64,000 nucleotides of DNA, from the NCBI GenBank assembly GCA_041166385.1, contig JBEEFW010000057.1, positions 61,430 through 125,429 of the forward strand. The letters are read 5' to 3'. The translations under genes and the position numbers were made by a program. The notes under the pieces are model-generated. The model ran no database searches, was not told the origin of the DNA, and was given only the letters and a program-made list of their open reading frames with translations. The DNA comes from DASUCS01 sp041166385. GTDB taxonomy: Bacteria; Actinomycetota; Acidimicrobiia; Acidimicrobiales; JACDCH01. Below, piece after piece: positions 7,067 through 16,695 of this stretch (position 1 is the first letter of the stretch; each line of letters opens with the position of its first letter).

Positions 7067-10000
7067 CGCTCTTCGCCGACACCCTGCCTGTCGATCACGA
7101 CGTCCGCGAGCGCGTGCGCACCGACCTCGGCCGCAACCTGTTCGTCGAAGCGGGGGCGGGCACCGGCAAGACACGGGTGCTTGTGGATCGCGTCGTTCGG
7201 CTCGTCGCCACCGGAACCGTCAGCGACATCTCGCGCCTCGTCGCCATCACCTTCACCGAGGCGGCGGCCGCCGAGCTGCGTGACCGCATTCGCGGCGAGC
7301 TCGAGCGCGCGGCCGGTGACGACTCGCTGGCCGACGACGAGCAGCTGCGTTGTGGCATCGCCCGCACCGGCATCGACCGAGCGACGATCACCACCCTGCA
7401 CGGGTTCGCACAACGCATCCTGGCCGAGCACCCACTCGACGTCGGGCTCGCCCCCGTGTTCGAGGTCGACGACGAGGTCCAGGCGCGTGTGCGCTTCGTC
7501 GAGCGTTGGATGCGTTTTCGCGACGAGCTCTTCGAGGACGACACTGCGGCGGCCGACCTCCTCATCCTTCACGCGCTCGGGTTCTCGACCGATCGCCTGC
7601 GCGAGGTGGCCCGCCTGCTGCACCAGCGTTGGGATGCGCTGGTCGGCGTCGAGTTCCCAATCCCGGAGCTGCCGGTGGTCGACGTTTCGGGGATCACCGA
7701 ACCGATCCGCGAGGCCATCGTCATCGCCGAGCCGCACTGGCACCGCGAGGGTGATCGTCTGATCGAGCTGGTCGACGAGTGGGCCACGCTGCTCGACGCG
7801 CTCGACGACGCCGCCGGCGCCGGAGACGAGCTCGAAATCATCCGCGTGCTGCTGCCCCGGATCTGGGCGCCGAGCAACCAGGGGCGGGCCGAGCTGTGGG
7901 CGCAGGACAAGGCCAAGGTCTTGTCCCGGCTGACGGCCGCTCACGAGCGACGGAACGAGTTGCTCGCGCGGCTACGCACCACCGTGCTGCAGCGGTTCAT
8001 GCCGCGACTCCAGGCGTTCACGCTCCGCGGCGTCGACGAACGCCGGCAGAGCGGCCGGCTCGAATTCCACGACCTGCTCGTGCACGCCCGCGACGTGCTG
8101 CGCACGAATCAAGAGGTGCGGGTAGCTCTGGCCGAGCGCATCGACGTGATCCTCATCGACGAGTTCCAGGACACCGATCCGTTGCAGCTCGACATTGCCT
8201 TCTCCCTCGCAGCCGACGACCCGATCCCCACGCCGCCGCCGTGGCCCGAAGCGGTGCTGCGGCCAGGCAAGATCCTGGTCGTCGGCGACCCGAAACAGTC
8301 GATCTACCGGTTCCGTGGCGCCGACATCTCGCTGTGGGATCGCACGAAACGGCTGTTCCCCGACGGCATCGAGCAGCTCGGCCAGAACTTCCGAACCGTT
8401 CCGCCGTTGCTCGAGTGGGTCAACCGCGTCTTCCGGTCGGTCATCGCCGAGGGCGAGGAGGGCGCGCAGCCGGCGTACCACGACCTGTCTGCGTTCCGCC
8501 CCGAGGTACGCGAAGGCCCGGCGGTCGTCGTCGTCGGCGAGCCGCGCGCCGACACCACCGCCGCGGAGTTGCGCGAGCTCGAAGCGAGTGACCTCGCCCG
8601 GTTGATCGTCGAGATGAAGGTCAACCGGTGGGAAGTGGAGGATCGGGCGAGCGAGGGTGGCTGCCGGCCGGCGCGCTTCGACGACATCGCGATCCTTGTG
8701 CCCACCCGTACACCGGTCGCTCAGCTCGAGCGCGCCCTCGATACCAGCGACGTGCCGTACCGCGTGGAGAGTCGCTCGTTGGTGTGGGCCACCGACGCGG
8801 TGCGCGAGCTGCTCGCCGTGCTCGGCGCCATCGACGATCCGGCAGACGACATCGCGGTGGTGGCGGCACTGCGCTCTCCGGGCTTCGCCTGTTCCGATGT
8901 CGATCTCGTCGACTGGCGAGTAGCGGGCGGCAAGTGGGACCACCGCGCCACGCCGCCGGAGGGCATCGCGCCAGATCACCCCGTCGCCGCCGCGATGTCA
9001 GCGCTCGCTCGCTACCACCGGATGCGCGCCGACCTGCCTGTCGACCGGCTCGTCGAGCTCGTGATCCGCGAACGACAGCTCATCGAGCTCACGTTCGCGC
9101 TGCGCCGGCCGCGCGATCACTGGCGCCGCCTTCGGTTCGTGCTCGACCAGGCGCGCGCTTTCGTCGAGGCCGGTGGGGCGTCGCTCGGCGATTTCGCCGC
9201 ATGGGCCCAGCTGCAATCCGACGAAGGCGCGATGGTCGTCGAGACACCTGCGCCCGAACCAGACGACGACGCCGTGCGCATCCTGACGATCCACGGATCG
9301 AAGGGCCTCGAGTTCCCGATCGTCGTGCTTGCAGGGCTGTCGTCTTCCGGCCGCGACACGGGCCCGTGGGTGCTCTACGGCGAGGACGGCCCCGAGGTGG
9401 CGATCGGGCCGCGCGACGCCCGGTTCACCACGCCCGGCTTCGCCGCCCTGTCGGAGCGCGCGGGCGACGCCGACGTCCACGAGGGTCATCGCCTGTTGTA
9501 CGTGGCCGCGACGCGGGCTCGAGATCACTTGGTCGTCGGACTGCACCACTCCGAACGCGGCACCACACCAGCGAAGGAACTCTGGAAGGTCTGCCAGGAC
9601 AGCGCGGCGGGCTGGTGGAATCCGGCAGAGTTCGGCGACCAGCTCGCACTGCCCGTCGAGGCGGGCGCTCGCGATTTCCTGCCGGTGACCGTCGGCGATC
9701 GCAACGCATGGCGGGCAGCGCACGACGAGCTTCTCGCGTCGGCGAACGAGCGCCGCGTGTTCGCGGCGACGGCGATCGCCGCGCTGCACGAGCTCGACGA
9801 GCCCGTCGATCCCCACGGCGACGACGACACCCCCACGTCGCTGCCGCCGTCGATCAGTCGCGGAGGCACCGCGCTCGGTCGCGCCGTGCACGCGGTGCTG
9901 GCCACAGTCGATTTCGACAACCCCGCGAACCTCGGCCCGCTGGCGGTCGCGCAAGCCCGGGCGGAGGGCGTCACCGACGTCGGCGATGTGGAGCGGCGGG

Positions 10001-10365
10001 CCACTGCGGCCCTCGCCGCGCCGGCGGTCGTCGCGGCGCGCGCCAGCGAGCGACGGTGGCGGGAGATCTACGTCGCCGCGCCGGTCGGGGATCGCGACCG
10101 GCTCATCGAGGGCTACATCGACCTGCTCTTCGAGGACGAAAGCGGCGAACTCGTGCTCGTTGACTACAAGACCGACGCCGACCTCGAGACCGCACCAGAT
10201 CGCTACCGCCTGCAAGCGGCCACGTACGCGCTGGCCCTCGAGACCACGTTGGGTCGTCCGGTGGCGCGCGCCGTGTTCGTGTTCTGCCGTCCCGACGGTG
10301 CGATCGAGCGGGAGGTCACCGACCTCGCCGCCGCGATCGACGAGGTGCGTGCGTTAGTGCATTGA
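7063..10365 (+). CDS. AddA-like UvrD-family helicase with C-terminal nuclease domain
   Basis: 1100 aa; ATG 7063 overlaps the AddB-like stop (ATGA). All superfamily 1A motifs are present: Walker A EAGAGTGKT (residues 29-37), Walker B VILIDEFQDTDP, VGDPKQSIYRFRGAD, QNFRT, TIHGSKGLEFPIVV and LLYVAATRARDHLVV. The C-terminus has a second RecB-type nuclease (LGRAVHAVL, ELVLVDYKTDAD). This is the motor of a heterodimeric break-processing complex, with both subunits carrying nuclease motifs, as in AddAB. It ends in a 12-bp convergent overlap with rpe. Confidence 0.92.
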   Translation: MTLFADTLPVDHDVRERVRTDLGRNLFVEAGAGTGKTRVLVDRVVRLVATGTVSDISRLVAITFTEAAAAELRDRIRGELERAAGDDSLADDEQLRCGIARTGIDRATITTLHGFAQRILAEHPLDVGLAPVFEVDDEVQARVRFVERWMRFRDELFEDDTAAADLLILHALGFSTDRLREVARLLHQRWDALVGVEFPIPELPVVDVSGITEPIREAIVIAEPHWHREGDRLIELVDEWATLLDALDDAAGAGDELEIIRVLLPRIWAPSNQGRAELWAQDKAKVLSRLTAAHERRNELLARLRTTVLQRFMPRLQAFTLRGVDERRQSGRLEFHDLLVHARDVLRTNQEVRVALAERIDVILIDEFQDTDPLQLDIAFSLAADDPIPTPPPWPEAVLRPGKILVVGDPKQSIYRFRGADISLWDRTKRLFPDGIEQLGQNFRTVPPLLEWVNRVFRSVIAEGEEGAQPAYHDLSAFRPEVREGPAVVVVGEPRADTTAAELRELEASDLARLIVEMKVNRWEVEDRASEGGCRPARFDDIAILVPTRTPVAQLERALDTSDVPYRVESRSLVWATDAVRELLAVLGAIDDPADDIAVVAALRSPGFACSDVDLVDWRVAGGKWDHRATPPEGIAPDHPVAAAMSALARYHRMRADLPVDRLVELVIRERQLIELTFALRRPRDHWRRLRFVLDQARAFVEAGGASLGDFAAWAQLQSDEGAMVVETPAPEPDDDAVRILTIHGSKGLEFPIVVLAGLSSSGRDTGPWVLYGEDGPEVAIGPRDARFTTPGFAALSERAGDADVHEGHRLLYVAATRARDHLVVGLHHSERGTTPAKELWKVCQDSAAGWWNPAEFGDQLALPVEAGARDFLPVTVGDRNAWRAAHDELLASANERRVFAATAIAALHELDEPVDPHGDDDTPTSLPPSISRGGTALGRAVHAVLATVDFDNPANLGPLAVAQARAEGVTDVGDVERRATAALAAPAVVAARASERRWREIYVAAPVGDRDRLIEGYIDLLFEDESGELVLVDYKTDADLETAPDRYRLQAATYALALETTLGRPVARAVFVFCRPDGAIEREVTDLAAAIDEVRALVH

Positions 10366-11037
10366 CGCCGCTTCGGCGGCGGCGCGGAGGGCGGTGACGG
10401 CGTGCTCGAGGCCGTCGGGATCGCGGTACAGCGCGCTCCCTGCGACGATCACGTTGGCCCCGGCCATCACCGCGCCGGCGACGGTGTCGACACCGAGTCC
10501 ACCATCCACCTCGATGTCGACATCGTGGCCGCTGTGCGCGATGAGCTCACGGATCTCGCGGATCTTCGGCTCCATCGTGGCGATGTACTTCTGGCCGCCG
10601 AACCCTGGGTTCACCGTCATCACCAAGACGAGATCGACGAGATCGAGGACGTTGGCCACGGCGACGGCCGGGGTTGCGGGATTGATGGCGACCGCCGCCT
10701 GCGCACCGGCGTCGCGGATGTGTCCGAGCGTGCGGTGCAGATGGGGGCAGGCCTCGGCGTGGACGATGAGCCGATCACACCCGGCCTCCACCCAACGCTC
10801 GACGAGCAGGTCGGGTGTCTCGACCATGAGATGCGCCTCGAACGGGACCGACGTGTGCGGCCGGCATGCGGCCACGACGTCTGGTCCGAACGTCAGGTTG
10901 GGCACGAACTGTCCGTCCATGACGTCCCACTGGATGCGATCGACACCCGACTTCTCCAGCGCGGCGCACTCGTCGCCGAGCCGAGCGAAGTCGGCCGGGA
11001 GCACCGAAGGAGCGATCTGGATGTGGCGATCGGCCAT
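10354..11037 (-). CDS. rpe: Ribulose-phosphate 3-epimerase
   Basis: 227 aa TIM-barrel enzyme that interconverts ribulose 5-phosphate and xylulose 5-phosphate in the pentose phosphate and Calvin cycles. Family motifs are intact: QIAPSVLPADFA, WDVMDGQFVPNLTFG (metal His/Asp region), HLMVETPD, TVNPGFGGQKYI and IEVDGGLGV. ATG 11037 is used because the frame upstream runs into the neighbouring gene and has no family similarity. The 3' end overlaps the convergent AddA-like gene by 12 bp. Confidence 0.96.
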   Translation of the reverse strand: MADRHIQIAPSVLPADFARLGDECAALEKSGVDRIQWDVMDGQFVPNLTFGPDVVAACRPHTSVPFEAHLMVETPDLLVERWVEAGCDRLIVHAEACPHLHRTLGHIRDAGAQAAVAINPATPAVAVANVLDLVDLVLVMTVNPGFGGQKYIATMEPKIREIRELIAHSGHDVDIEVDGGLGVDTVAGAVMAGANVIVAGSALYRDPDGLEHAVTALRAAAEAASMH

Positions 11038-11056
11038 GCCCAGGACGATACCGGGG

Positions 11057-11428
11057 CTACTCGGACAGGACCCGGAGATGCGCGGTGTCGAGGTACTCGT
11101 CGATGCGCGTGATGCGTCCGCCGTCGACATGCACAACGAGACACGACGGCACCTCCAACGCACCACCGGCCTTGGTGGTGCCTCGGAGCACGTGTTGTTG
11201 CACGAAGCCGCCATCGAAGTGCTGTCGCCGGATGTCGTCGTAGCGCAGCCCGTCGACGTTGTGCGTCATCCACGCGAGGACGACCAGGTTGACCTCGCGC
11301 GATTGCTCGATGTTGTCGAAGTTGTGCCAGATCACTGTGTCGTCCGCGTAGAGCTCGGCGACGGCATCGACGTCCCCGTGCTCGATGGCGGCGAACAAGC
11401 GGACAGCCAGATCCTCGTTCTCCTGCAC
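11057..11428 (-). CDS. SnoaL-like (NTF2-fold) protein
   Basis: 123 aa with the cone-shaped NTF2-like fold signature: an N-terminal helix (NEDLAVRLFAAIEHGDVDAVAELYADDTVIW), then strands with FDGGFVQQHVLRG and the final GGRITRIDEYLD. Members act as small isomerases, cyclases or ligand-binding domains; the conserved Asp/His pocket is plausible here but the substrate is unknown. ATG 11428 faces the divergent Hsp70-like gene across a 35-bp gap, so the two may share a control region. It lies 19 bp upstream of rpe on the same strand. Confidence 0.85.
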   Translation of the reverse strand: MQENEDLAVRLFAAIEHGDVDAVAELYADDTVIWHNFDNIEQSREVNLVVLAWMTHNVDGLRYDDIRRQHFDGGFVQQHVLRGTTKAGGALEVPSCLVVHVDGGRITRIDEYLDTAHLRVLSE

Positions 11429-11463
11429 TGGGGCCGCAGCGTAGGCGTGCGATGCTGGCGAGG

Positions 11464-13662
11464 ATGGGTGGACAGCTCGGCATCGACCTGGGCACCACGT
11501 GGACAGCGGCCGCGTTTCACCGATCTGGTCGGGTCGAGATCGTGTCGCTGGGCGATCGGGCCCCGACGATTCCGTCCGTTCTGTTCATTCGCGAAGACGG
11601 CGTGGTGCTCACCGGCGACGCCGCCAACCGCCGCGCCATCACCGAACCAGGGCGGGTGGCCCGCGAGTTCAAGCGGCGGCTGGGGGATCCGACGCCCCTC
11701 ATCGTCGGCGGCGTGCCGTATCCGGCCGAGGTGCTCACGGCCAAGCTGCTGCGTTGGGTCGTCGACAAGGTGGTCGAGCTCGAAGGTGAGACCCCTGACT
11801 CGATCGCGCTGACCCATCCCGCGAACTGGGGAACATACAAGCAGGATCTGTTGCGCCAGGCCGTGCGTCACGCCGACCTCGACGCGAACGCAGTGACGTT
11901 CCTCGCCGAGCCCCAGGCGGCCGCCATCTACTACGCGTCGCAGGAGCGTGTGAGCCCGGGGGCGATCATCGCGGTGTACGACCTCGGTGGCGGCACCTTC
12001 GATGCGGCCGTGTTACGCAAGGAGACGGACGCGGCGGGTGGCTTCGAGATCCTCGGCGAGCCGGAGGGCATCGAACGACTCGGTGGCATCGACTTCGACG
12101 CCGCCGTGCTCGCGCACGTGAACGCGGCACTCGACAACTCGCTCGACGCGCTCGATGTCGACGACGCGTCGCTCCTGCCGACGCTGGCCCGCATCCGGCA
12201 GGACTGCGTCGAGGCCAAGGAGATCTTGTCCGTCGACACGGATGTGTCGGTCGGGGTGTCGCTGCCCGGTGTGCAACACGAAGTGCGCCTCACCCGCTCC
12301 GAGTTCGAGGAGATGATTCGACCGGTGATCAGCGAGACGATCGCCGCCCTACGGCGCGCGGTGCGCTCCGCGGGCGTCGAACCGACGGACGTGCAAGCGG
12401 TGCTCCTCGTGGGGGGTTCGTCGCGCATCCCCATCGTCGGGCAGATGGTGAGCGCGGAGCTCAACCGACCTGTCGCGGTGGATGCTCATCCGAAGCACTC
12501 CGTCGCGCTCGGCGCCGCAATCGCCGCGGCCTCGGCCGCCGGCGCGGGCAGCGCCGAAACGATCACGCCCGTGATCGGCGACCGCGAGCCGCCCGTGACG
12601 GCGTCGATTCCCATCGTGGTGCCGGCGACGCCGGCGTTGACACCGATCGTCGCGCCGCCGCCTCCACCGCCGTCCGAGGCCACGCGCCGCGTGATCATCC
12701 CCGCGCCTCCGCAGCCGACGCCCCAATCCACCGGTGCGCGGCCCGCGCCGTCATCGTCAGCACCGCGTCGCGGCCCGAGTCGCGGACTCGTCGCCGTTGC
12801 CGCGCTCGTCCTGATCGCCCTCGTTGCGCTGGCCGTCGTGCTCCTCGCGGGACGCGATGACGGCACGCCGGCGGTGTCGTCGTCATCCGCCCCGGGGGTC
12901 GATCCGGCGTCGGCGGAACCGGCCAATCTCCAGCCCGGCCGGCCTCCCGGGGTCGCCGACCCGGCCGCGCCGGCGTCGTCGTCACCGATGGTCGCGCTGC
13001 GGCACGGCACGCACGTCGGCTTCGAGCGCGTGGCCGTCGACTTCGGTGACGTGCTCCCGCCGCGGATCCAGTCGGTCGAGCCGGATGCCACCCTCGGTCG
13101 CATCCGCGTCGTGCTCGATCAACCTCGTCCGACGGAGGCATCCGCGCCGGTGCGTCTCGACGTGGGCTCCAGCATCGTCACATCGGTGTTCTACGTCGTC
13201 GACGCGGGGCGCACGTACGTCGACGTGTTCACCAACGAGGCTGTGGAACCGATCGCCTTCCGGCTCGGCAACGTCGCGTTCAAAGACGGATCGGCGAAGG
13301 GCATCGTCGTGATCGACGTCGTTCCCTCGACGCAGGCCGTGTCATGGGGCGGGCAGGCGACGATCGGATCGGGTGGCATGTTCCATGCAACCACGCAGGG
13401 CACGAAGCTCCACCTCGAGGGGTACGGCGTGCGGGCGTCGGGCAAGGGAATCGTGCGCCTGCTCGACGCCTCGAACGCCGAAGTGCGCAAGCTCACCGTT
13501 GTGCTCACCGCCAGCGCGCCAGTCAACGGCGTGTTCCGCACGGATGTCGACCTGGCCGGCCTCGCGACAGGTGAGTACACGGTCGAGTTCACGTCGGACA
13601 ACGGCGACGACGACATCGATGGCCAACGTCCCTCGACAAACCAAGTCGTCTCCCTCCCGTAG
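11464..13662 (+). CDS. Membrane-anchored Hsp70-like ATPase with extracytoplasmic C-terminal domain
   Basis: 732 aa from ATG 11464 (ATG 11452 is an alternative). Residues 1 to about 360 form an actin/DnaK-type ATPase: GIDLGTTWTAAAF, the VYDLGGGTFDAAVL phosphate-2 motif and LLVGGSSRIPIV. In place of the substrate-binding domain there is a Pro/Ala-rich linker, one membrane helix at about 442-464 (AALVLIALVALAVVLLAG) and about 265 residues outside, ending in a beta-rich domain (EYTVEFTSDNGDDD). The ATPase would be cytoplasmic and the tail external. The family use of Hsp70 suggests a nucleotide-driven signalling or wall role, which is inference. Confidence 0.85.
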   Translation: MGGQLGIDLGTTWTAAAFHRSGRVEIVSLGDRAPTIPSVLFIREDGVVLTGDAANRRAITEPGRVAREFKRRLGDPTPLIVGGVPYPAEVLTAKLLRWVVDKVVELEGETPDSIALTHPANWGTYKQDLLRQAVRHADLDANAVTFLAEPQAAAIYYASQERVSPGAIIAVYDLGGGTFDAAVLRKETDAAGGFEILGEPEGIERLGGIDFDAAVLAHVNAALDNSLDALDVDDASLLPTLARIRQDCVEAKEILSVDTDVSVGVSLPGVQHEVRLTRSEFEEMIRPVISETIAALRRAVRSAGVEPTDVQAVLLVGGSSRIPIVGQMVSAELNRPVAVDAHPKHSVALGAAIAAASAAGAGSAETITPVIGDREPPVTASIPIVVPATPALTPIVAPPPPPPSEATRRVIIPAPPQPTPQSTGARPAPSSSAPRRGPSRGLVAVAALVLIALVALAVVLLAGRDDGTPAVSSSSAPGVDPASAEPANLQPGRPPGVADPAAPASSSPMVALRHGTHVGFERVAVDFGDVLPPRIQSVEPDATLGRIRVVLDQPRPTEASAPVRLDVGSSIVTSVFYVVDAGRTYVDVFTNEAVEPIAFRLGNVAFKDGSAKGIVVIDVVPSTQAVSWGGQATIGSGGMFHATTQGTKLHLEGYGVRASGKGIVRLLDASNAEVRKLTVVLTASAPVNGVFRTDVDLAGLATGEYTVEFTSDNGDDDIDGQRPSTNQVVSLP

Positions 13663-13759
13663 TCCGCTGAGTTCCGAACGTCGCTGACGCGGCACTTGTC
13701 GCGTACGCGCCGTACGAGGTACTGCCTTCGTGCGGGTTGTCGCCGTACCATGACGGTGC

Positions 13760-15412
13760 GTGCCTGAGACGCGTTTCTTCGACTTTGCTCTGGACCTGTT
13801 GGCTGTCGGAGGCTTCGACGGCAAGCTCCGGCGCGTCAACCCGGCGTGGACCGAGACGCTCGGCTGGTCGGAAGCCGAGCTGCTCGCCAGCCCGTACGCC
13901 ACCCTCTTCCATCCCGACGATCTCGAGAGCAATCTCGACAAGATCGGCCAGACGGCCACCGGGGCGGAAACCGTGTCGTACGAGACGCGGCTGCGGTGTC
14001 GCGACGGCTCGTTCCGGTGGGTGCTCGCCAGCGTTCGTTCCGACCGCGAGACCGGCGAGCTGTACATCGTCGCCAAGGACATCCACGAGCGCCGTGAGGC
14101 CGAGGAGCAACTGCGCCTGACGGAAGCCGAGCTGCGGTTCCGTGTCGGCGTCGAGGATCTCGTCACCGGGATGTCGACGGTGTTTCTTGGTGCTCACGAG
14201 GATGAGCTGCCCGCGGTCGTGGAGGACGCGCTCCGACAGCTGTCTGGCTACTTCAACCTCGACCGCGCGTACGTGCTCAAGTCAGACGAAGGGGGAAGCG
14301 GGATCGAGCTGTTCGTCGAGTGGTGGGCCGACGGCGTTCCCCAGCTGAACACGCCGATCCCGTCACTGCCCGTGGACGCGCAGCGGTTCTGGGTGCGCGC
14401 GCTGCGCAGCGGACAGTCCGTCCACGTGCCCGACGTGACGAGCGACATTCCCGACGGCGGCGAGAGCGCGATGGCGGCGTTGCACGGTGATGGGGTGCAG
14501 TCCATCCTGTTCGTGCCGCTCCGCGCCCGCGAGACGCAGGTCGGCTTCATGGGGTTCGAGGGGCGGCGCCACCGCTGCACATGGAGCGAGGAATCGGTCT
14601 CGCTGATGCGTACGGTCGGCGAGCTCTTCGTCAGTGCGGTCGACCGCAGCCGCGCCGAGGTCAGGCTCGCCGCAGCCGCGGCAGAGGTCGAGCAACGCAA
14701 CGCCGAGCTCGAGCGGTCGAATCGCGAGCTCGAGCAGTTCGCCTCGATCGTGTCCCACGACCTCAAGTCGCCGTTGCAGGTTGTCCGCGGGTTCGTCGAG
14801 TTGCTCGGGCGTCAAGCGGAGACCAATCCCGAACAGGCCAGCGAGGTGCAGACGTACGTCGCAGCTGCGCTGCGGGGCGCCGCGCGGATGGATCGCCTCA
14901 TCGACGACCTGCTGGCGTACTCGCGGGCGGGGCAACGCCCAGCCGCGCTCGTGCCGATCGACCTCGATGTCATTGCGAGTGAGGTGCTCGCCGACAGTGC
15001 CGCGCTCATCAGCGAGACCGACGCGATCGTGAAGGTGGGCCCGCTGCCGACCGTCCCGGGCGACGCCACTCAGCTACGGCAGCTCCTGCAGAACCTGATC
15101 ACCAACGCCATCAAGTTCCGCCGCGCGGGTGTCACGCCTGAGGTGTCGGTCACCGCGCAGTCGGATCACGACCACTGGATCGTCGACGTCGCTGACAACG
15201 GCATCGGTATCGACTCTGCTCACCGCGAAGAGATCTTCGGGATGTTCAGCCGCCTCCATCACGGTGACCGCCCTGGCAGCGGCATCGGGTTGGCGATCTG
15301 TGCCCGCGTCGCGGCCAACCATGGCGGCTCGATCTGGGCCGAGGAAGCCCCGGGTGGCGGCAGCCTCCTGCGGTTCACGCTGGCGAAAAACCCTTCGGTG
15401 GCGTCGACGTAA
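13760..15412 (+). CDS. Cytoplasmic sensor histidine kinase, PAS-GAF-HisKA-HATPase
   Basis: 550 aa, GTG start. Domain order: PAS (about 10-120, ending DIHERREAEEQL), GAF (about 130-300), coiled-coil linker, HisKA with phospho-acceptor His333 (IVSHDLKSPLQ) and HATPase (LITNAIKFRRAG, VADNGIGID, GSGIGLAICARV). There is no membrane segment, so it senses a cytoplasmic signal or ligand through PAS/GAF. The architecture resembles bacteriophytochrome-related kinases, but I see no PHY domain or bilin-binding Cys. No response regulator gene is adjacent; the partner is unknown. Confidence 0.9.
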   Translation: MPETRFFDFALDLLAVGGFDGKLRRVNPAWTETLGWSEAELLASPYATLFHPDDLESNLDKIGQTATGAETVSYETRLRCRDGSFRWVLASVRSDRETGELYIVAKDIHERREAEEQLRLTEAELRFRVGVEDLVTGMSTVFLGAHEDELPAVVEDALRQLSGYFNLDRAYVLKSDEGGSGIELFVEWWADGVPQLNTPIPSLPVDAQRFWVRALRSGQSVHVPDVTSDIPDGGESAMAALHGDGVQSILFVPLRARETQVGFMGFEGRRHRCTWSEESVSLMRTVGELFVSAVDRSRAEVRLAAAAAEVEQRNAELERSNRELEQFASIVSHDLKSPLQVVRGFVELLGRQAETNPEQASEVQTYVAAALRGAARMDRLIDDLLAYSRAGQRPAALVPIDLDVIASEVLADSAALISETDAIVKVGPLPTVPGDATQLRQLLQNLITNAIKFRRAGVTPEVSVTAQSDHDHWIVDVADNGIGIDSAHREEIFGMFSRLHHGDRPGSGIGLAICARVAANHGGSIWAEEAPGGGSLLRFTLAKNPSVAST

Positions 15413-15421
15413 CCTGCGGGC

Positions 15422-15652
15422 GTGAGCGAGCAGCAGACCGAGCCGCGCACGTCCGACGGCGACACCGGCGATGCCGGCGATGTCGCTCACTACGCCCGCA
15501 AGGACGAGATCACGCGTGCGGCGATCGAAGGCGGGCTCGTGACCGCCTTGTGTGGCGCTCGGTTCCAGCCGGTTCGTGACCCTCAGCGATTCCCGGTGTG
15601 CACCCCGTGCGCGCGCCTGCTCGAGCAGTTCGACCAGCGGGCGTTCAGTTGA
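15422..15652 (+). CDS. DUF3039 family small zinc-site protein
   Basis: 76 aa, GTG start 9 nt after the kinase stop. The pattern DVAHYARKDEIT ... VTALCGARFQPVRDPQRFPVCTPC matches DUF3039, a short actinobacterial family with a His-Cys-Cys-Cys set that probably binds zinc. The role is unknown. The last codons overlap the convergent Rieske gene by 8 bp. Confidence 0.85.
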   Translation: MSEQQTEPRTSDGDTGDAGDVAHYARKDEITRAAIEGGLVTALCGARFQPVRDPQRFPVCTPCARLLEQFDQRAFS

Positions 15653-16646
15653 CGGCGTCGCGTACCCAGCGCTGGAAAGCGGCCAATCCCGCTTCGTGGC
15701 GCGGGCTGAGCCACCCTTCGGCGTAGATGCCACTGTCGAGGTTGCGCTGGACGGCTTCGCAGATCGCCTTGTCCTCGTTCGTCACCTCGGTCGACATCCG
15801 CACGACCTCGTCGTTGGCTGGCGCGCTCGGATCGGCGAACGCGTACGTGTACCGCAGCCGGGTCTGACCGCGACTGACCGGGTCGTACCGCTCGACGCAC
15901 ATCCCGTCGCCGTAGATGTTGAGCGCGAGGTTGGGCCATCGCCACAACCAGCGTCCCTGGTTCACGGCGCCGTCGCGTGTTGGTGCCGAGTGAATGACCC
16001 ACCGATGAGGGTCGTCGACCTCGACGCGATACCGCTTGACGTCGATCTCCTTGTTGAGCCCGGGATGCACGAGGGGGATGTGGTACCCCTCGAGATAGTT
16101 GTCGGCATACGTCTTCCAGTTGCACTCGAGCTCGTGTTCTCGCTCCGCCACCGGAACGAACCGCTCCATTGCAAACGGGGCGCACGCGTCGACGAACGTG
16201 CCGAGGTCGTCGAGCAACGGCCGCGCGTCGCGCTCGAGGTCGAGATTGACGAACACGAGTCCGCGCCACGTGTCGACGCGCACCGGCTCGAGGCTGATGG
16301 CGTCGCAGTCGAGCCCCTCGCCGAAGTCGCGCGCCGACCGCAGTCCGCCGTCGAGCCCGTAGGCCCATCCGTGGTACCGGCACACCAGGCTCGGCACGCG
16401 ACCGGAGCCCGGCCCGACCAACGGTCCGGCTCGGTGACGGCAAACGTTGTGGTGGCCTCGTAGCGTCCCGTCGTCGTCGGCCACCACGACGATGTTCCAC
16501 CCCGCGACCTCTGCGGCCACGTACTCGCCCGGCTGCTGCAGACGCTCGGCGAAGCCGAAGAACAGCCACTCCCGGCCGAAGATGCGGCCCCGTTCGAGCT
16601 CGTGCACGGCGGGGTCGCCGTACCAGGAGCCCGGCAACGTCGTCAT
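15645..16646 (-). CDS. Rieske non-haem iron oxygenase, alpha subunit
   Basis: 333 aa from ATG 16646 (GTG 16652 is equally possible). The N-terminal Rieske domain binds a 2Fe-2S cluster through CRH and CRYHGW, 17 residues apart. The C-terminal catalytic domain carries the mononuclear iron site ETYADNYLEGYH-type segment (KTYADNYLEGYHIPLVH). Such enzymes hydroxylate or demethylate aromatic or quaternary ammonium substrates using electrons from a separate reductase, not seen here. The short length and GRIFGREW start fit the ring-hydroxylating / stachydrine-demethylase-like group. The substrate is not assignable. Confidence 0.9.
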   Translation of the reverse strand: MTTLPGSWYGDPAVHELERGRIFGREWLFFGFAERLQQPGEYVAAEVAGWNIVVVADDDGTLRGHHNVCRHRAGPLVGPGSGRVPSLVCRYHGWAYGLDGGLRSARDFGEGLDCDAISLEPVRVDTWRGLVFVNLDLERDARPLLDDLGTFVDACAPFAMERFVPVAEREHELECNWKTYADNYLEGYHIPLVHPGLNKEIDVKRYRVEVDDPHRWVIHSAPTRDGAVNQGRWLWRWPNLALNIYGDGMCVERYDPVSRGQTRLRYTYAFADPSAPANDEVVRMSTEVTNEDKAICEAVQRNLDSGIYAEGWLSPRHEAGLAAFQRWVRDAVN

Positions 16647-16695
16647 CGGCACCGGATCAGTGTGACAGGCTCACCGCGAGACCTGAGGGGGACAG

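Noticed and set aside
13663..13759. Operator at GTACG-CGC-CGTAC before the histidine kinase
   Set aside because: Only 5-bp arms in a very GC-rich gap; expected by chance and without a nearby regulator gene.
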